The notes under the pieces are model-generated. The model saw only the letters and a list, made by a program, of their open reading frames with translations, made no database searches and had not been told where the DNA came from. A stretch of 64,000 bases of DNA. It comes from Charina bottae (Eukaryota > Chordata > Lepidosauria > Squamata > Charinaidae). Shown here piece after piece: positions 1-10,603 of this stretch. Position numbers and translations under genes: made by a program. How positions within the stretch are numbered: position 1 is the stretch's first letter; each line of letters opens with the position of its first letter. The stretch spans positions 8,724,501-8,788,500 of the forward strand of contig JALMGJ010000015.1 in NCBI GenBank assembly GCA_023362775.1, written 5' to 3'.

Positions 1-616
1 GATCTGTCTTACAGTTTACCCAAAGCTTTCTTCCTCTGCAAATGAGGGGTCTGTTTTTCCAAACCTTCTGAAACTTTCTTTTGAATTTCTCTTGATGGTG
101 GTTTTGTGGTTGAAGATGGCTACTGCTCTTTTGTTTGACTCATCTCTCCATCATCCTGAAGCTTCCCTTGGTTCACCCTTTGAAAAAGTCAGATGGGAGA
201 AGTCCACTCATGATAGCACTCCTTGGGATATTATTGAAGTATTGAAAGCTTACGAAGAATGATTGTCCCATGAAAATCATTCATTCACACCATCTGGCCA
301 CCTTGTAATTAAGGAAAAACTCCATGCCCCATCCCTGATAATTTCACTGGAGTTCTCTTTTTCTTTGAGGGAGAATTAGAAAGCATTTTCTTTTTCATTA
401 AGTGAGCTGTTTGGAAAAGATGCAGGAGAACTTTTCTGCATAATGTTTTTTTTTAATTCAGTCTTCTCCAACCTATTACATTCCAGATGTATTGAAGTTA
501 GAAGCAAAGTCATTTTGAGTTATTTGGAATCCGAAAACAGTCACTTCTGGTCCCCAGCTTCTGTATATTTGTTTGTGTGTGTGCGCGCATGCGTGCATAT
601 GTACTAAAAAAAAAAA
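1..616. other. Unannotated AT-rich sequence
   Basis: No recognisable repeat or exon. A short alternating purine-pyrimidine run (GTGTGTGCGCGCATGCGTGC) lies near 574-594, and an A-run at 605-616 abuts the SINE fragment that follows. Confidence 0.5.
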
Positions 617-712
617 GGTAAAGGTACCCCCCGCACATTTGTGCAGTCGTGTCCGACTCTAGGGGCCGGTGCTCATCTCCGTTTGTTAGCCAAAGAGCTA
701 GCGTTGTCCGAA
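617..712 (-). mobile_element. Sauria-type SINE, 3' end fragment
   Basis: Reverse-strand match to the 3' third of the full copies at 9137, 25030 and 28433. It contains the AGAGTCGGACACGACTG block and the AAACGGAGATGAGC block. The tRNA-like head is missing, as expected for 5' truncation during target-primed reverse transcription. The tail lies at the low-coordinate side (GGTAAAGGTAC). Confidence 0.85.
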
Positions 713-810
713 TGTACTGTATATATACAGCATATGTACTGTATATATAATAATTATTTATCTATATATAGCATATGTCTATTTGTATATATGTATACAG
801 TATGTGTGTG

Positions 811-1162
811 TTGTTGGAGGAAAATTCTGAGAGTGCCTTGGACTGCAAGATCAAACCAGTCCTACTCCAGGAAAGAAAGCCAGACTGCTCACTTGAGGGA
901 ATGATATTAAAGGCAAAACTGAAGTACTTTGGCCACATAATGAGAAGACAGGATACCCTGGAGAAGATGCTGATGCTAGGGAAAGTGGAAGGCAAAAGGA
1001 AGAGGGGCCGACCAAGGGCAAGATGGATGGATGATATTCTGGAGCTGACAGACTTGACCGTGGGGGAGCTGGGGATGGTGACGGCCGACAGGAAGCTCTG
1101 GCGTGGGCTGGTCCATGAAGTCACGAAGAGTTGAAAGTGACTGAACGAATAAACAACAAACA
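811..1162 (+). mobile_element. BovB (RTE-clade) LINE, 5'-truncated 3' end
   Basis: Encodes the C-terminal part of the BovB polyprotein: a WRKILRVPWTAR-like segment with one frame break, then LKYFGHIMRRQDTLEKMLML, RGRPRARWMDD and a GLVHEVTKS end. It terminates in the BovB-type 3' end (GTCACGAAGAG, then GAATAAACAACAAA). The flanks carry a candidate 10-bp TSD, TATGTGTGTG, at 801-810 and 1163-1172; the TG-rich context weakens this. It is a dead fragment with no endonuclease or RT domain. Confidence 0.9.
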
Positions 1163-1172
1163 TATGTGTGTG

Positions 1173-1663
1173 TACGTGTGTGTGTGTATGCATGCAACAT
1201 AGATCTTTTAATTGCATATGCAGCTTGAAAGTGTGAAGGCCCTCTACACCTGCAAGAGGTAAAGGTGGTGGATGACATAACGAGTGTCTGCAGGGAGGGC
1301 AATGGGACGAGTGTTGTCACATGTGACGCGATCTCATTGGCATGACGGTGCTATGATGCATGCCACATCACTGTGGCTTATACTGGAGGGTTGTTCTGGC
1401 ATTGCAACTGAATGAGTTTCAGGAAGGGATTAAGACACATAGCCATGTCTGCAGTCTAGATATATTTAATTGCCAAAAGATGACTAGGTATTAAATACTT
1501 TTATTGTAGTTATTACTACTAGATAACTTATTCTTATATGCTGTCACAACTGCACTAAGGTTGTTTGTATGGGACAGGATTGTTTTATATGAAGGATTTG
1601 ATACTTGTAGCAGTTTTCCCAATCCAATGCTGTCCTAGACACACACACACACTTTTCTTTTCT
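1173..1663. other. Unannotated sequence
   Basis: A TG-rich continuation after the BovB copy, then ordinary AT-rich sequence and a short (CA)n at about 1638-1650. No gene or clear repeat seen. Confidence 0.45.
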
Positions 1664-1892
1664 TTTTAATCCATTCAAACATGTCTGATTCTCGGAGACT
1701 GCCTGGACTGGTCCCTGCAGTTTTCTTGGCAGGTTTTTCCAAAGTGGTTTGCCATTGCCTCCTTCCTAGGGCTGAGGGAAAGTGACTGGCACAACGTCAC
1801 CCAGCTGACTTTTTGCCTAAGGCAGGACTCGAACTCACGGTCTCCCAGTTGCTAGCCTGATGTCTTAACCACTAGACCAAACTGGAGCTCCA
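1664..1892 (-). mobile_element. tRNA-derived SINE with BovB-like tail (a-type), full-length monomer
   Basis: On the minus strand the head reads CCAGTTTGGTCTAGTGGTTA with an A box, then a B-box-like GTGAGTTCGAGTCCTGC, the body (GCTGGGTGAC...CAGTCACT...AGCCCTAGGAAGGAGG) and a tail (GCCAAGAAAACTGCAGGGAC, then TCTCCGAGAATCAGAC) resembling the BovB 3' end. It is a single-unit reference for the expanded copies at 14848, 50386 and 57118: AAACCA occurs once before the tail. Confidence 0.88.
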
Positions 1893-3967
1893 GCCCCTCT
1901 GAGTGTCTATTAAAAATTAAGTAGATTCAGCTAGGTTCACCCAGTGTAGGGAACCCTAATTGTTAATGCAGTGACCCAATTCATGCAAGGCATTATGGGA
2001 ATGGCTGGGTTCCTACAACAGGCTCAACTCAGAAATCAACCCATTTAAAATTGGTCTAGCATATTGTATGAATTTAACCTTCACTTTTGATGGGTAGGTT
2101 TGAAGGGGGATCCCCTCCCAGGTAAGTGGGGACAAACCTGCGGTCTTAGAATACCACCAATGAGATGACATCTACTTTGGGGGTATCAAAACTTGTTCAA
2201 TTGCGGCGGGGGGGAATCATCTTAAACCACATCTGGTGGTTTAATTCTCCCCCGGATTTCCCTTTTTATATTAGATATGTTTGGTTGATTGCATGATGCT
2301 TTTAGGAATCAGTTCAGGCAGGGGTGAAAAAAAATACTATTTTGTTGTGTTTCCCCTTCAGTGTTTTTCTTCCCTGGGAACATATTAGACTGCACTTTTA
2401 TTTATTATTTGTTTGATTGTTTGTTTATTGCTTGCCTGCTCAAGGAGCTTGTTGCAAGCTTCTGGGTACCAAGCTATAGAAAGACTCTGATTCATTAAGT
2501 GTTCATAGGTCTTGTTGGCAATTTGAAGCTCCCACTCCAATTCTACTTGCTAGAAGGCACATTCTGGTTGGAGTTGGACGCCACAGTCATCTGGGAAGAA
2601 CTGCTGCTCAGCCACCTGACTAAATGAAGCATTACTGTAGGCTGAAGTAAAAGAAAAATCTGTTCCCACTTAGCAAAAAGGACTATCTGGGGCTGATCCA
2701 TCTGGGGAGAGATTTCTTCTTGAAACCACAAAGAGGTCTTCTGGAATATGATGTTAATTACACCAGGAATTTAGGCTCCCTAAGGATTAAACAGCCATGG
2801 CTTCCAGCAATAATTTGGATTAAGAAGGAAAATGGCCCATGGCTTCATGGTGCTATTACCCCAATTCCTGAAACCAAAACCTTAAAAACTCTTCCTTGGT
2901 GGCCAATAAAAGACAGCTATGCATGTGTGATTTTGGTCAAAAGAAGCTGCACTCTATATTGCACGTGGCTCAAAATGTTTGGGGGCATCTTTGAAAACAA
3001 ATATATGCAGGACCAGAAGGGTAGAGTCATATTTATTAGGCAAGCTCACCTATGCACAAATGTGTACACAAATGTGCATTGCTTTAACTTAGCCCAGATT
3101 TGAATGTGGGTTAAAAAATAATGAAGTTTTGCTAATCCATTATAGCGCTTACCTATTTCTACTTATATATTTCATGGGTGGATAGATATACAGAAGATTG
3201 TAGAGTGAATGCTTCAAGAACAGACATTTTCATTTGTTCAAATAGATGAGTTTGAAAGAGGGTATTATGTCCCTGAGATCTCCCTCTTTGGGGTAATCAC
3301 ATTGAGATCTTTGCGGAGAATATTAATGCCTCCTTCAGAAGAATACGAGTGGTAAGAGTTGAGTGGCAAAGATTGGGTGCTGTCTGCAGACCCAATTATC
3401 TCCAGATCAACAACAATCAGTAATTGGGTGACCTCGGAGAGCAGTTACTGATCAGAGGAGATGGATCCTTCCATAAATCTCATAGTCTCCACTTCAGGGA
3501 TAGATAATCATTTTAGACTGAGGGTAGATTTAAGATGTTGTGAGCATAGAGCACATTCACAAAATGGCCGAGATAGAAGATTAACCTGTTCATGCAGTGG
3601 ATGCTATTGGCTTGTGGTCATTCAAAAAAACTGCTTTAGCAGAATGCAAACTTAGTTCCCGGATACTCTTTATCATACCAGTGAGATCTTTGTGGAGTCT
3701 AGAGGAATTCCTGCAAATAAATATGATGCTATGCTTGGTAGCAGAACAGCTTCATCTTTGCTTTTTTAAATATGTTTTTCAAGACAGGTGAGACAAGAAA
3801 CTCCCCATGATGGGCATCAAAGGAGTTATGGGGCAAAAACCAAGCATTGATCTTCTCCGTCAGCCTCTGTAAGAGGTTTGCTGTGAAGATCAAATGGATT
3901 GGAGGGATGAATTTTGTCACACCTCCATTACACACAGAAGAGTTGTACTTGTGTGTGTAAAATGTAC
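1893..3967. other. Unannotated sequence
   Basis: About 2 kb without a recognised repeat or exon. The 127-codon open frame at 2720-3103 has no recognisable domain and no supporting signals, and is treated as chance. Confidence 0.4.
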
Positions 3968-4085
3968 TGGCAGCACCCAGCCAAGCTTGTCTGATCAATA
4001 AGCTATGCAGGGTCAGACCTGTTTAACACTTGGATGAGATACCACCAGAAAATCCAAAACAGCCTGGAAGGCACCAGTCAATAAA
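3968..4085 (+). mobile_element. 5S rRNA-derived SINE fragment (5S-Sauria-like) or 5S pseudogene
   Basis: Bases 3972-4050 align by eye to vertebrate 5S rRNA: CTTGTCTGATC, then AAGCTATGCAGGGTCAGA at 4000-4017 (internal promoter box A/IE), then TGGATGAGATACCACC at 4031-4046 (box C). It is followed by CTGGAAGGCACCAGTCA, like the GGAAGGCAATGGCAAACCA segment of 5S-headed SINEs, which favours a SINE over a simple 5S pseudogene. Substitutions throughout make a functional 5S gene unlikely. Confidence 0.75.
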
Positions 4086-5650
4086 ACAAGATTCTCACAA
4101 ACTCTTTCTTAATCAGATCAATGGGGATTAAGTTACAGAAAGTTTGACAACTGGATAGTTTCACTATAGCACCCAATTTATCTCTAAGCTTGTAAGAGTG
4201 GAGGTTTCTTAATTCATTTACTAACAACTGTTTGATGGACGGGAGAGGTGGCTAATAATTTTTTTTATGATAGAGGAATGTGCAGATGTTCCAAGGTAGT
4301 AAAGTTTTCCAAACCATTGTTCACTCTCTAAGACTCTGAGAAGACTATAACATTGGTACTTCTGTATTATTGTAAAGAAAACCACATGGACTTGTCCATG
4401 AAATCACCAGAAGCAAAGCTGGGAGACAAAAGGAACTTATCTATCTGCCCATTCATTTGCTCATTAACTAAATATTTGTATTGGGGAGGAAACAGCCAAA
4501 GTATCTGCATGTCATGATTTTTGGCTGTAGACTTAAGAAAGATGTGTATGAACTTGGGAGATGGATGCTAGATAAATTGATCAGTGGGCTTTTTAATTAA
4601 AAATGTTTTGTGCAGTATGAAAGTCAATGGGACCCTTCCAAATAAAAGTATTAATAGAGCTTTAAATAATGTTGAATTGATTATTTAATTGGTTAGAAGA
4701 GTTGAAAGAATCCTCTGATTAGCTGATTTACAAGAGCATTTTCAGTGTGAAGAAAAATGGGCAGATTGATCCGTTAAATGATGAAGGAAAGTTCTGGGCT
4801 GATAGGACATGTAGATGAGAATCCAATGGACAACCATGGATTTAAATATTCAGACCATCAGATTGTAAATATTTTGGAATATGCTAACTTTAAGGCAGAG
4901 CTGAGTTACCTATTGGAATTGGGAACTGCATTTAACATTTGTGGGGGGAGGCAAGGGCCCCAGTGGGTGGGGCTGTGCTGTAAAGTAGGTACGATCATAA
5001 CATGTAGGCAGTATTTCTTGGGTTGATTCCTATAATCTGTATATTTATATGTTTTCTTTGGATGGGGATGAAGTGTAATGGAAGACTTACACATTCTCCA
5101 CTTGTTTTCCATTTCAGAACGGCTGGGAACTGCCCCACTGATTCTTAGGAGCTGTCAGAAGGCTGTAGGGAACTTCAAAAAAGCCTTTGAGGTTCTGAGG
5201 TTGCAAGTTGCCCCCCTCTGCATTAAAATATGACTCCAAGGACATAATAATTATTTTAAAAAAAAAAAACCTTCTGTACGGGTTGGACTAACATATCTTT
5301 TTGGAAAATGATAATGATAATATTTTGCAGACCATCCTTAGAATGACAGAGAAGATAGGTGGTTTGAGAGAGGGGTCAAGGAATCCATTTATGCCAACTT
5401 GGAAAATCCTTCCTTGAATAGAGGTGGGGGCCTCAGGCACAAACTCTCCCCCATCTTCCTCCCCGTTTTGTCTTCTGTGCCTAGGAAGATTAAGACCATT
5501 TCAGAAGCTCAACAGCAGCATGGTGATTTTAACGACCCTCCTTTAGATGATAAAAGGACTTAAAAATTACATCTCAATATAACCATGACCTAGCCCCAGG
5601 TGTAAGGTCACACAGCTACCTAGGAACATATTTAGGATTCCCTTACCAAC
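4086..5650. other. Unannotated sequence
   Basis: AT-rich DNA with no convincing repeat. A weak BovB-tail-like phrase near 4388-4412 (GACTTGTCCATGAAATCAC) may be a very old RTE remnant. There is a short A-run at 5259-5270. Confidence 0.4.
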
Positions 5651-5778
5651 TTTGCTCAGACTGAAGAAGCTCCTTGGATAAGGAGCGAAACGTTTCTACT
5701 AAGAAAATAGAAATCCAGTTGACATGATTCAAGCTACAGACAATTCCACCTGGATGACTGAGAACCTTCATAGACATA
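5651..5778 (+). mobile_element. Penelope-like terminal-repeat fragment (inferred class)
   Basis: A 128-bp segment nearly identical to both halves of the inverted insertion at 54162-54348. It contains CTGAAGA (5661-5667), a 5-bp stem GCTCC/GGAGC (5669-5673 with 5682-5686), then GAAACGT. It continues through TCCAGTTGACATGATTC to GGATGACTGAGAACCTTC. Similar sequence is widespread in fish and reptile genomes, and I associate it with Penelope-like elements; the class call is inference. No clear TSD. Confidence 0.6.
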
Positions 5779-5919
5779 TCCTTAGAATGAGTGTTGTCAA
5801 ATGTCCTTAGAAAGAAATTCCAAATTAGTGTCCCAGGGTGAGGCAGTGGGGGTAATGCCACTGCTTTAAGTAAACCACCCCTTAGTGTTAATCCAACCCT
5901 TAAAAGCTGGGGCAACATT

Positions 5920-5922
5920 TAC

Positions 5923-5969
<47 letters not shown>

Positions 5970-6205
5970 TTTTCTATCCCACCTTTATTATTTTCAAAAA
6001 TAACTCAAGGCAGCGAACATACCTAATACTCCTTCCTCCTCCTATTTTCCCCACAACAACAACCCTGTGAGGTGAGTTGGGCTGAGAGGGAGTGACTGGC
6101 CCAAGGTCACCCAGCTGGCTTTCATGCCTAAGGCAGGACTAGAACTCACTTCAGTCTCCTGGTTTCTAGCCTGTTGCCTTAAACACTGTTCCAGGCTTCC
6201 TCAGA
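5920..6205 (-). mobile_element. tRNA-derived SINE with L2-like tail (b-type), with (ATTT)n end
   Basis: Reverse strand. A degraded head at about 6205 is followed by the same body as the a-type SINE (AGTCTCCTGGTTTCTAGCC and CAAGGTCACCCAGCTGGC on the plus strand). The tail is different: CCTCACAGGGTTG, GGAGGAAGGAGTATTAGG and CTTGAGTTATTT, ending in a long (ATTT)n run at 5920-5971. It has a single body unit and no GGAGCCAATGGCAAACCA segment, so it is the b-type monomer reference. Confidence 0.85.
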
Positions 6206-6364
6206 AGTCTAAAAATGTTGGGCTGATTTAGTTACCAGTTGGCTTCTGGGTGGAATTCAAAGGCCTGGTCATTTGAGGAACCACCTATCTCCAATAGCTT
6301 CAGCTCATCCAGTGATATCAGGCAGAGTGGGTGCATTTCCAGTCCCTTCAATTCAACAGTGTCA

Positions 6365-6660
6365 TCTATCAGGATGTAAGTAGTGTGGCTTCTCTATTAG
6401 GGCACCTGTCTTCTGGAACAGCATCCCCCCAGAGATCTGTATAGTTCCTACCCTGTTGATGTTCAGAAAGTCATTGAAAACTTGCATGTTCTCTGGTTGG
6501 CGGTTGAGTCCGTTTAAGTTTTGTGCTTGTTATAGAGTTTGCCTTCTGGATGCCTTTGATCTCTTTAGTTTTTTTTATTGTCCCTGCTTTTTCAAGTGTA
6601 AGCTACCATGAGTCATTTGGAGTTGGGCCCTCTCTAAATTGCATTAAATAAATAAAAATA
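6365..6660 (+). mobile_element. L2/CR1-clade LINE 3' fragment
   Basis: A degraded C-terminal coding block reads APVFWNSIPPE at about 6400-6433, the conserved APxLWNxLPxE signature shared by the copies at 13511-13810 and 62190. A 3' untranslated part and the tail TTGCATTAAATAAATAAAAATA follow. Confidence 0.7.
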
Positions 6661-8049
6661 ATGGCAGAAAGGTGGTGCACTTGTGTGAGAGCCAAAAGAC
6701 TTCTCCTTTGCTTTCGGAGGAGCTCTATTCTGCCTATACACAAGAGCAAAATTGCTACAGTATCTCTCCAGCATCTTGTATTAGGAGGCAATTTACGGCT
6801 TCTGATGGAGGGTGGAAGGAGGGTGGACAGAGAGGCTAAAGAAAGAGAGAAAGGGGGGGAAATTGACATGGTTACATGTGCTTAATAATCAACATGCACA
6901 AGATGTAGATCAGGCTAAAGCCAAACCAAACGTTAAAATCCTGGCACAGCCTCCGAGCATTTAATATTGCGATAGATAAAATAATCTAATGGACCTTAAA
7001 TGTTAATGGGTGCTGAGATTTACACTTTAATTGTATTTAATTTAAACCATTCTGGGTTTTATGGGACACTTTTATCTTTCTGTCCAGAAAGGAACAGCCA
7101 GCTATATCTTTGCCTTGAGCAGCCGGAGGGCAGATGTCTTTTAGGCAACCTGTAATTACAGGCTATATTGGCATCTTTTGTATAACTCCTTAGAAATATT
7201 TTAATTGAAGCAATTGGTGGATATTAACTGACTTTGTCTGAATGGGGGATGTTCCTAGCAAATTAAGGTAAAGTAGAGCATTAAACAGAGAAGCTTCCAC
7301 AAAAGGCAATATCTTGTAATAAAAGTCAACCAAGACACCTACTTCTTGCTATTATCATTCATATATATACACAAATATACAGTATATATATATATAAAAA
7401 ATATTTATAGGCTGTGTTCACACAACACACTTCGCCAATATAGTTAGAAACTTAATGGCTGCATTCACACAACAGGATACATTTCATTAGTTTTAATCTT
7501 GTTTTTTAATCTTGTGCATGTATGCACAAGAGAGAGAGGGAGGCTTAATGCGTTGCATAAAATCAGAGCCTATATAGTTAGTTTATTGCACAGACTCAGA
7601 AAATAAATTAACCTGTTAACCATGTTAAGTATATTAAACGCAGGAACTCACATGAGCATCTTTCATGCAGATCCAAATTACTTCTTCCCCACCACCCACC
7701 CCTTGCCATCCCATGGCTGGCAGCCGGATTTGCAAGTGATTTTTTTCCCCCTACACTATCCTCAATGTCATGTTCCTCAGGAGAATTTCAAACCACACAT
7801 TGTTACTGCCAGCCACTGCTGCGGAATGAATTCATAGTCGTGGGCCAATTAATGTAGGAAACGGTGCATCAGAGGGCACTGTCTCTTAAAATGGGTGCAC
7901 AACCATTTCTGAATCAAAGTCCATAGGGAACTTCTGGAATGTCTTGAGGAATTCATGTAGATAAGAGAAGCATGGACATTTTTAGAGTCAAAAGAGGACT
8001 TGTCAAGAGCAAAAGGTCAATGGTCCAGATCCTTCTTCCCCTCCCTCCC
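6661..8049. other. Unannotated sequence, possible conserved non-coding block
   Basis: No repeat recognised. The 6885-7260 part is rich in TTAAT/ATTA-type homeodomain-like motifs and lacks simple-repeat character. (TA)n tracts lie near 7366-7400. Confidence 0.35.
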
Positions 8050-8560
8050 TCAGATTTATAAGGCTGCCCATCTCAAACTATTGGGTCTGGGTGTCTAACA
8101 ACACCTAAAACATGAAATAGAAAAAATAAACACTATACAATACAATAGAACCAAGACTGAACAAAATTAACCATACACATAGTAAAGCATACATGCTGGG
8201 CTCAACTAACATCCTGGCACCAATAACTGGGGAAAAAGCCAAGTCTACAAGGCCTTCTGGAAGGCTAACAAGGTCAGGACCATCCAAATCTTGTGGGAGA
8301 TTGTTCTGTATGGCAGGTGCCATGACGAGAAGGCATGCCTCCTGGGTCCAATCAGACGATAATGTTTAACAGAGGGGAGCCAGAATGTGCCCACTCTACC
8401 AGTTCTGGTGAAGTGGGTGGAAATCATTGGAGATAGATGGTCCTGCAAGTAAACTGGCCCCATGCCTGCAAGGTTTCATAGTGAAAACCAGCACCTGGAA
8501 TTACATCTGGAATCGTCTTAGAAGCCAGTGCAGCCCACAAAGCAGTGGTGTTACATGAAG
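8050..8560 (-). mobile_element. L2/CR1-clade LINE 3' fragment
   Basis: Minus strand. The 3' end is at TTTATAAGGCTGCCCATCTC (8055). Minus-frame translation gives MAPAIQNNLPQDL around 8290-8323, the degraded APxLWNxLP block, preceded after a frameshift by RRHAFS. The upstream part (GCAGCCCACAAAGCAGTGG) is typical of the same LINE family. Non-functional. Confidence 0.7.
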
Positions 8561-8678
8561 TGTTTTATAAGATATAGGACTTCATTTATTTTTATGAAGT
8601 GCATTATCATGCTGTTGCTTTCTGATAAATTAATTTCCTTTATGCCTTGGGAGTCTTTGTTTGAAATGTGGTTAAATT

Positions 8679-8712
8679 GTGTGTGTGTGTGTGCATGTGT
8701 GTGTGTTTGTGT
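8679..8712. repeat. (TG)n microsatellite
   Basis: TG-rich run interrupted by GCATG. It produces short shadow ORFs on both strands. Confidence 0.9.
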
Positions 8713-8828
8713 ATGCATGGTTTGGATTGATTTAATTGATGATCTGCTCATACTGTACTGTAATTCACAGTCCCTAGATTTGAATAGACAGTCTGGGCTA
8801 GTCTCATGTGGTACAAAGGTGAGGATGA

Positions 8829-8928
8829 TCCTTCCTTCCTTCCTTCCTTCCTTCCTTCCTTCCTTCCTTCCTTCCTCCCTCCCTCCCTCCCTCCCTCCCT
8901 CCCTCCCTCCCTCCCTCCCTCCCTCCCT
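8829..8928. repeat. (CCTT)n to (CCCT)n compound microsatellite
   Basis: About eleven CTTC units followed directly by about thirteen CTCC units. The minus strand is (GGGA)n and could form G-quadruplexes. The open frames rich in Pro/Ser/Leu or Glu/Gly across it are artefacts. Confidence 0.95.
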
Positions 8929-9136
8929 TTTTCTAGGTTGACAGCTATGGTCTGCTTTGGATAGTGTGCCAATTTTTGAATTTATTGTTCAAAATTAGTA
9001 AAAAAAACCCTTTGATTTAGTTTTAGATTAATACAAATTACATTTATTTATTATTTATTTATACACATTTAACCCACATATTCAGATTGTTAAAAACAAA
9101 AGAAATGTATGATTAATCTCAAATACAGTATTTTAA

Positions 9137-9476
9137 GGGGCGTGGTGGCTCAGCGGATAAGACACCAAGTTTGTCGATTAGAAGATCGCAAGTTCGGAGG
9201 TTCGAATCCCTAGCCCCGCATGATGGAGTGAGCTCCTGCACTAGCTCCAGCTCTTGCCAACCTAGCAATTCGAAAGCATGCAAATGCAAGTAGATTAATA
9301 GGTACCACTTCGGTGGGTAGGTAACAGCGTTCCACGCGCGTCATGTGGCCACATGACCATGGAAGCGTCTTTGGACAACGCTGGCTCTTCGGCTAACAAA
9401 CGGAGATGAGCACCGGCCCCTAGAGTCGGACACGACTGCACAAATGTACAGGGGGAACCTTTACCTTTTTTTACCT
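9137..9476 (+). mobile_element. Sauria-type SINE, full-length
   Basis: The head GGGGCGTGGTGGCTCAGCGG carries an A box, and GGTTCGAATCC is a perfect Pol III B box. The body runs through CTCCTGCACTAGCTCCAGC and TAGCAATTCGAAAGCATGC; the tail contains AGAGTCGGACACGACTG and ACCTTTACC repeats. It is flanked by a perfect 13-bp TSD, TACAGTATTTTAA, at 9124-9136 and 9477-9489. The intact promoter boxes and TSD indicate a fairly young insertion. Confidence 0.95.
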
Positions 9477-9644
9477 TACAGTATTTTAAATTCTGTATTG
9501 GTGTTTTATTGGTCTGAGATTGTAAATAAATAAATTCTATTCTGTGATTAATCTCTGTATTCAAAAATTATATTTTTGAATTATAAGGAAGAAGTAGTCA
9601 CTAATACCTTAGAGAGCCCCTCTCCTACATTGGATTGAGTTAGA

Positions 9645-9790
9645 TCTTTTTATTATTCTTGGATTTTAATCTTGTTTTATAACCTAGTATTTTTATATTG
9701 TATGTATATTTTATGTCTTTTGTTTTATTATCTTGTTGTAAACCGCCCAGAGTCCCTCCGGTGGAGGGAGATGGGCGGTGATATAAGTTT
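9645..9790 (+). mobile_element. L2/CR1-clade LINE 3' tail
   Basis: Contains GTAAACCGCCCAGAGTCCCT and GAGATGGGCGGTGATATAAG, the standard squamate version of this LINE tail. It runs into a GATA array, which replaces the usual ATAAATA tail. Confidence 0.8.
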
Positions 9791-9797
9791 GATAGAT

Positions 9798-9836
<39 letters not shown>

Positions 9837-9860
9837 GATAGATAGATGATAGATAAATAA
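9791..9860. repeat. (GATA)n microsatellite
   Basis: About fifteen GATA units with a few GATGATA interruptions, seeded at the 3' end of the upstream LINE tail. Confidence 0.95.
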
Positions 9861-9865
9861 ATGCC

Positions 9866-10080
9866 TGCCCTGATGGAGGACCCACAGCTCCAGGAGGCAG
9901 GCTGTCCCACTGCTTAATAGCTCTCATAGTCAAGAAATTCCTCCTTTTGAATCGGACCCCTCTCTGCAAAGTTCCCACCCACTGGTTCTTGTCCTGCCCT
10001 TGGGCACTACCGAGAATAAATCCAGGCCCTCTTCTCTGTGATAGCCTTTCAACCATTGAAAGACTATTATCATTTATTTA
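9866..10080 (-). mobile_element. CR1-type LINE 3' fragment
   Basis: Minus strand. It contains the CR1 phrases corresponding to GATAATAGTCTTTCAATGG, AAGGGCAGGACAAGAACC, then AAGGAGGAATTTCTTGAC, a squamate CR1 3' region. No coding potential remains. Confidence 0.75.
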
Positions 10081-10595
10081 TGCTCATGACAATCCTTTCC
10101 TATGTTAGATCTACTGCATTGCAAAGTGGATGCTTTCATGGCCGGATGAAAACATTGTGAATTGGTCTGTGCTTAGCAGGCTATGTGAAGCTAATTTCTG
10201 AGAACTATAAGCCACGGTTTGTGGCTGGATGTGTTTCAGAAAGCCAACCAAGTCTGGCTTATTCAGCAAACCACTATTACTGAAAGGTTACAACTTCCAT
10301 CAGCTCAAGGTCCACATTCAGAAGTGGGGGGGCTTGGTGACTTCCTGGAGGAGTTTTTTCTGGGAGGGGTTAAAATGGTGGCCTTCAAGCATCTGTAAGA
10401 CTTCATGTACCTGCTGTGCCTCTTAAATCCCCTGAAATATCCCTAAATGCAAAGAAAATACCCCTAGGTGTGGGTCACCCCATCTGGATGGCCTCTGAGG
10501 GCTACAAAAGTGATTCTGGAAGATCCTACATGGTCTCTGGGCTGCACTTTCCACACCTGTGGCTTACTATTATGAACAACAACAACAAAATAATT
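10081..10595. other. Unannotated sequence
   Basis: No repeat or exon recognised, apart from a short (CAA)n at about 10576-10588 next to the MITE. Confidence 0.4.
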
Positions 10596-10603
10596 GTCTA
10601 GCA

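Noticed and set aside
2720..3103. 127-codon ORF
   Set aside because: No recognisable domain, no splice or promoter context, ordinary base composition; consistent with chance in 64 kb.
3972..4050. Functional 5S rRNA gene
   Set aside because: Multiple substitutions in conserved 5S positions and SINE-like sequence directly downstream.
4376..4440. Possible BovB 3' end (GTCCATGAAATCAC)
   Set aside because: Only about 15 bases resemble the BovB end, with no preceding coding match or terminal AACAACAAA.
8528..8972. Pro/Ser/Leu-rich ORF and Glu/Gly-rich antisense ORF
   Set aside because: Arise from the TG and CCTT/CCCT microsatellites.
9137..9220. tRNA gene-like head with perfect B box
   Set aside because: It is the promoter head of a SINE; the cloverleaf is not completed and it continues into the SINE body and BovB-like tail.
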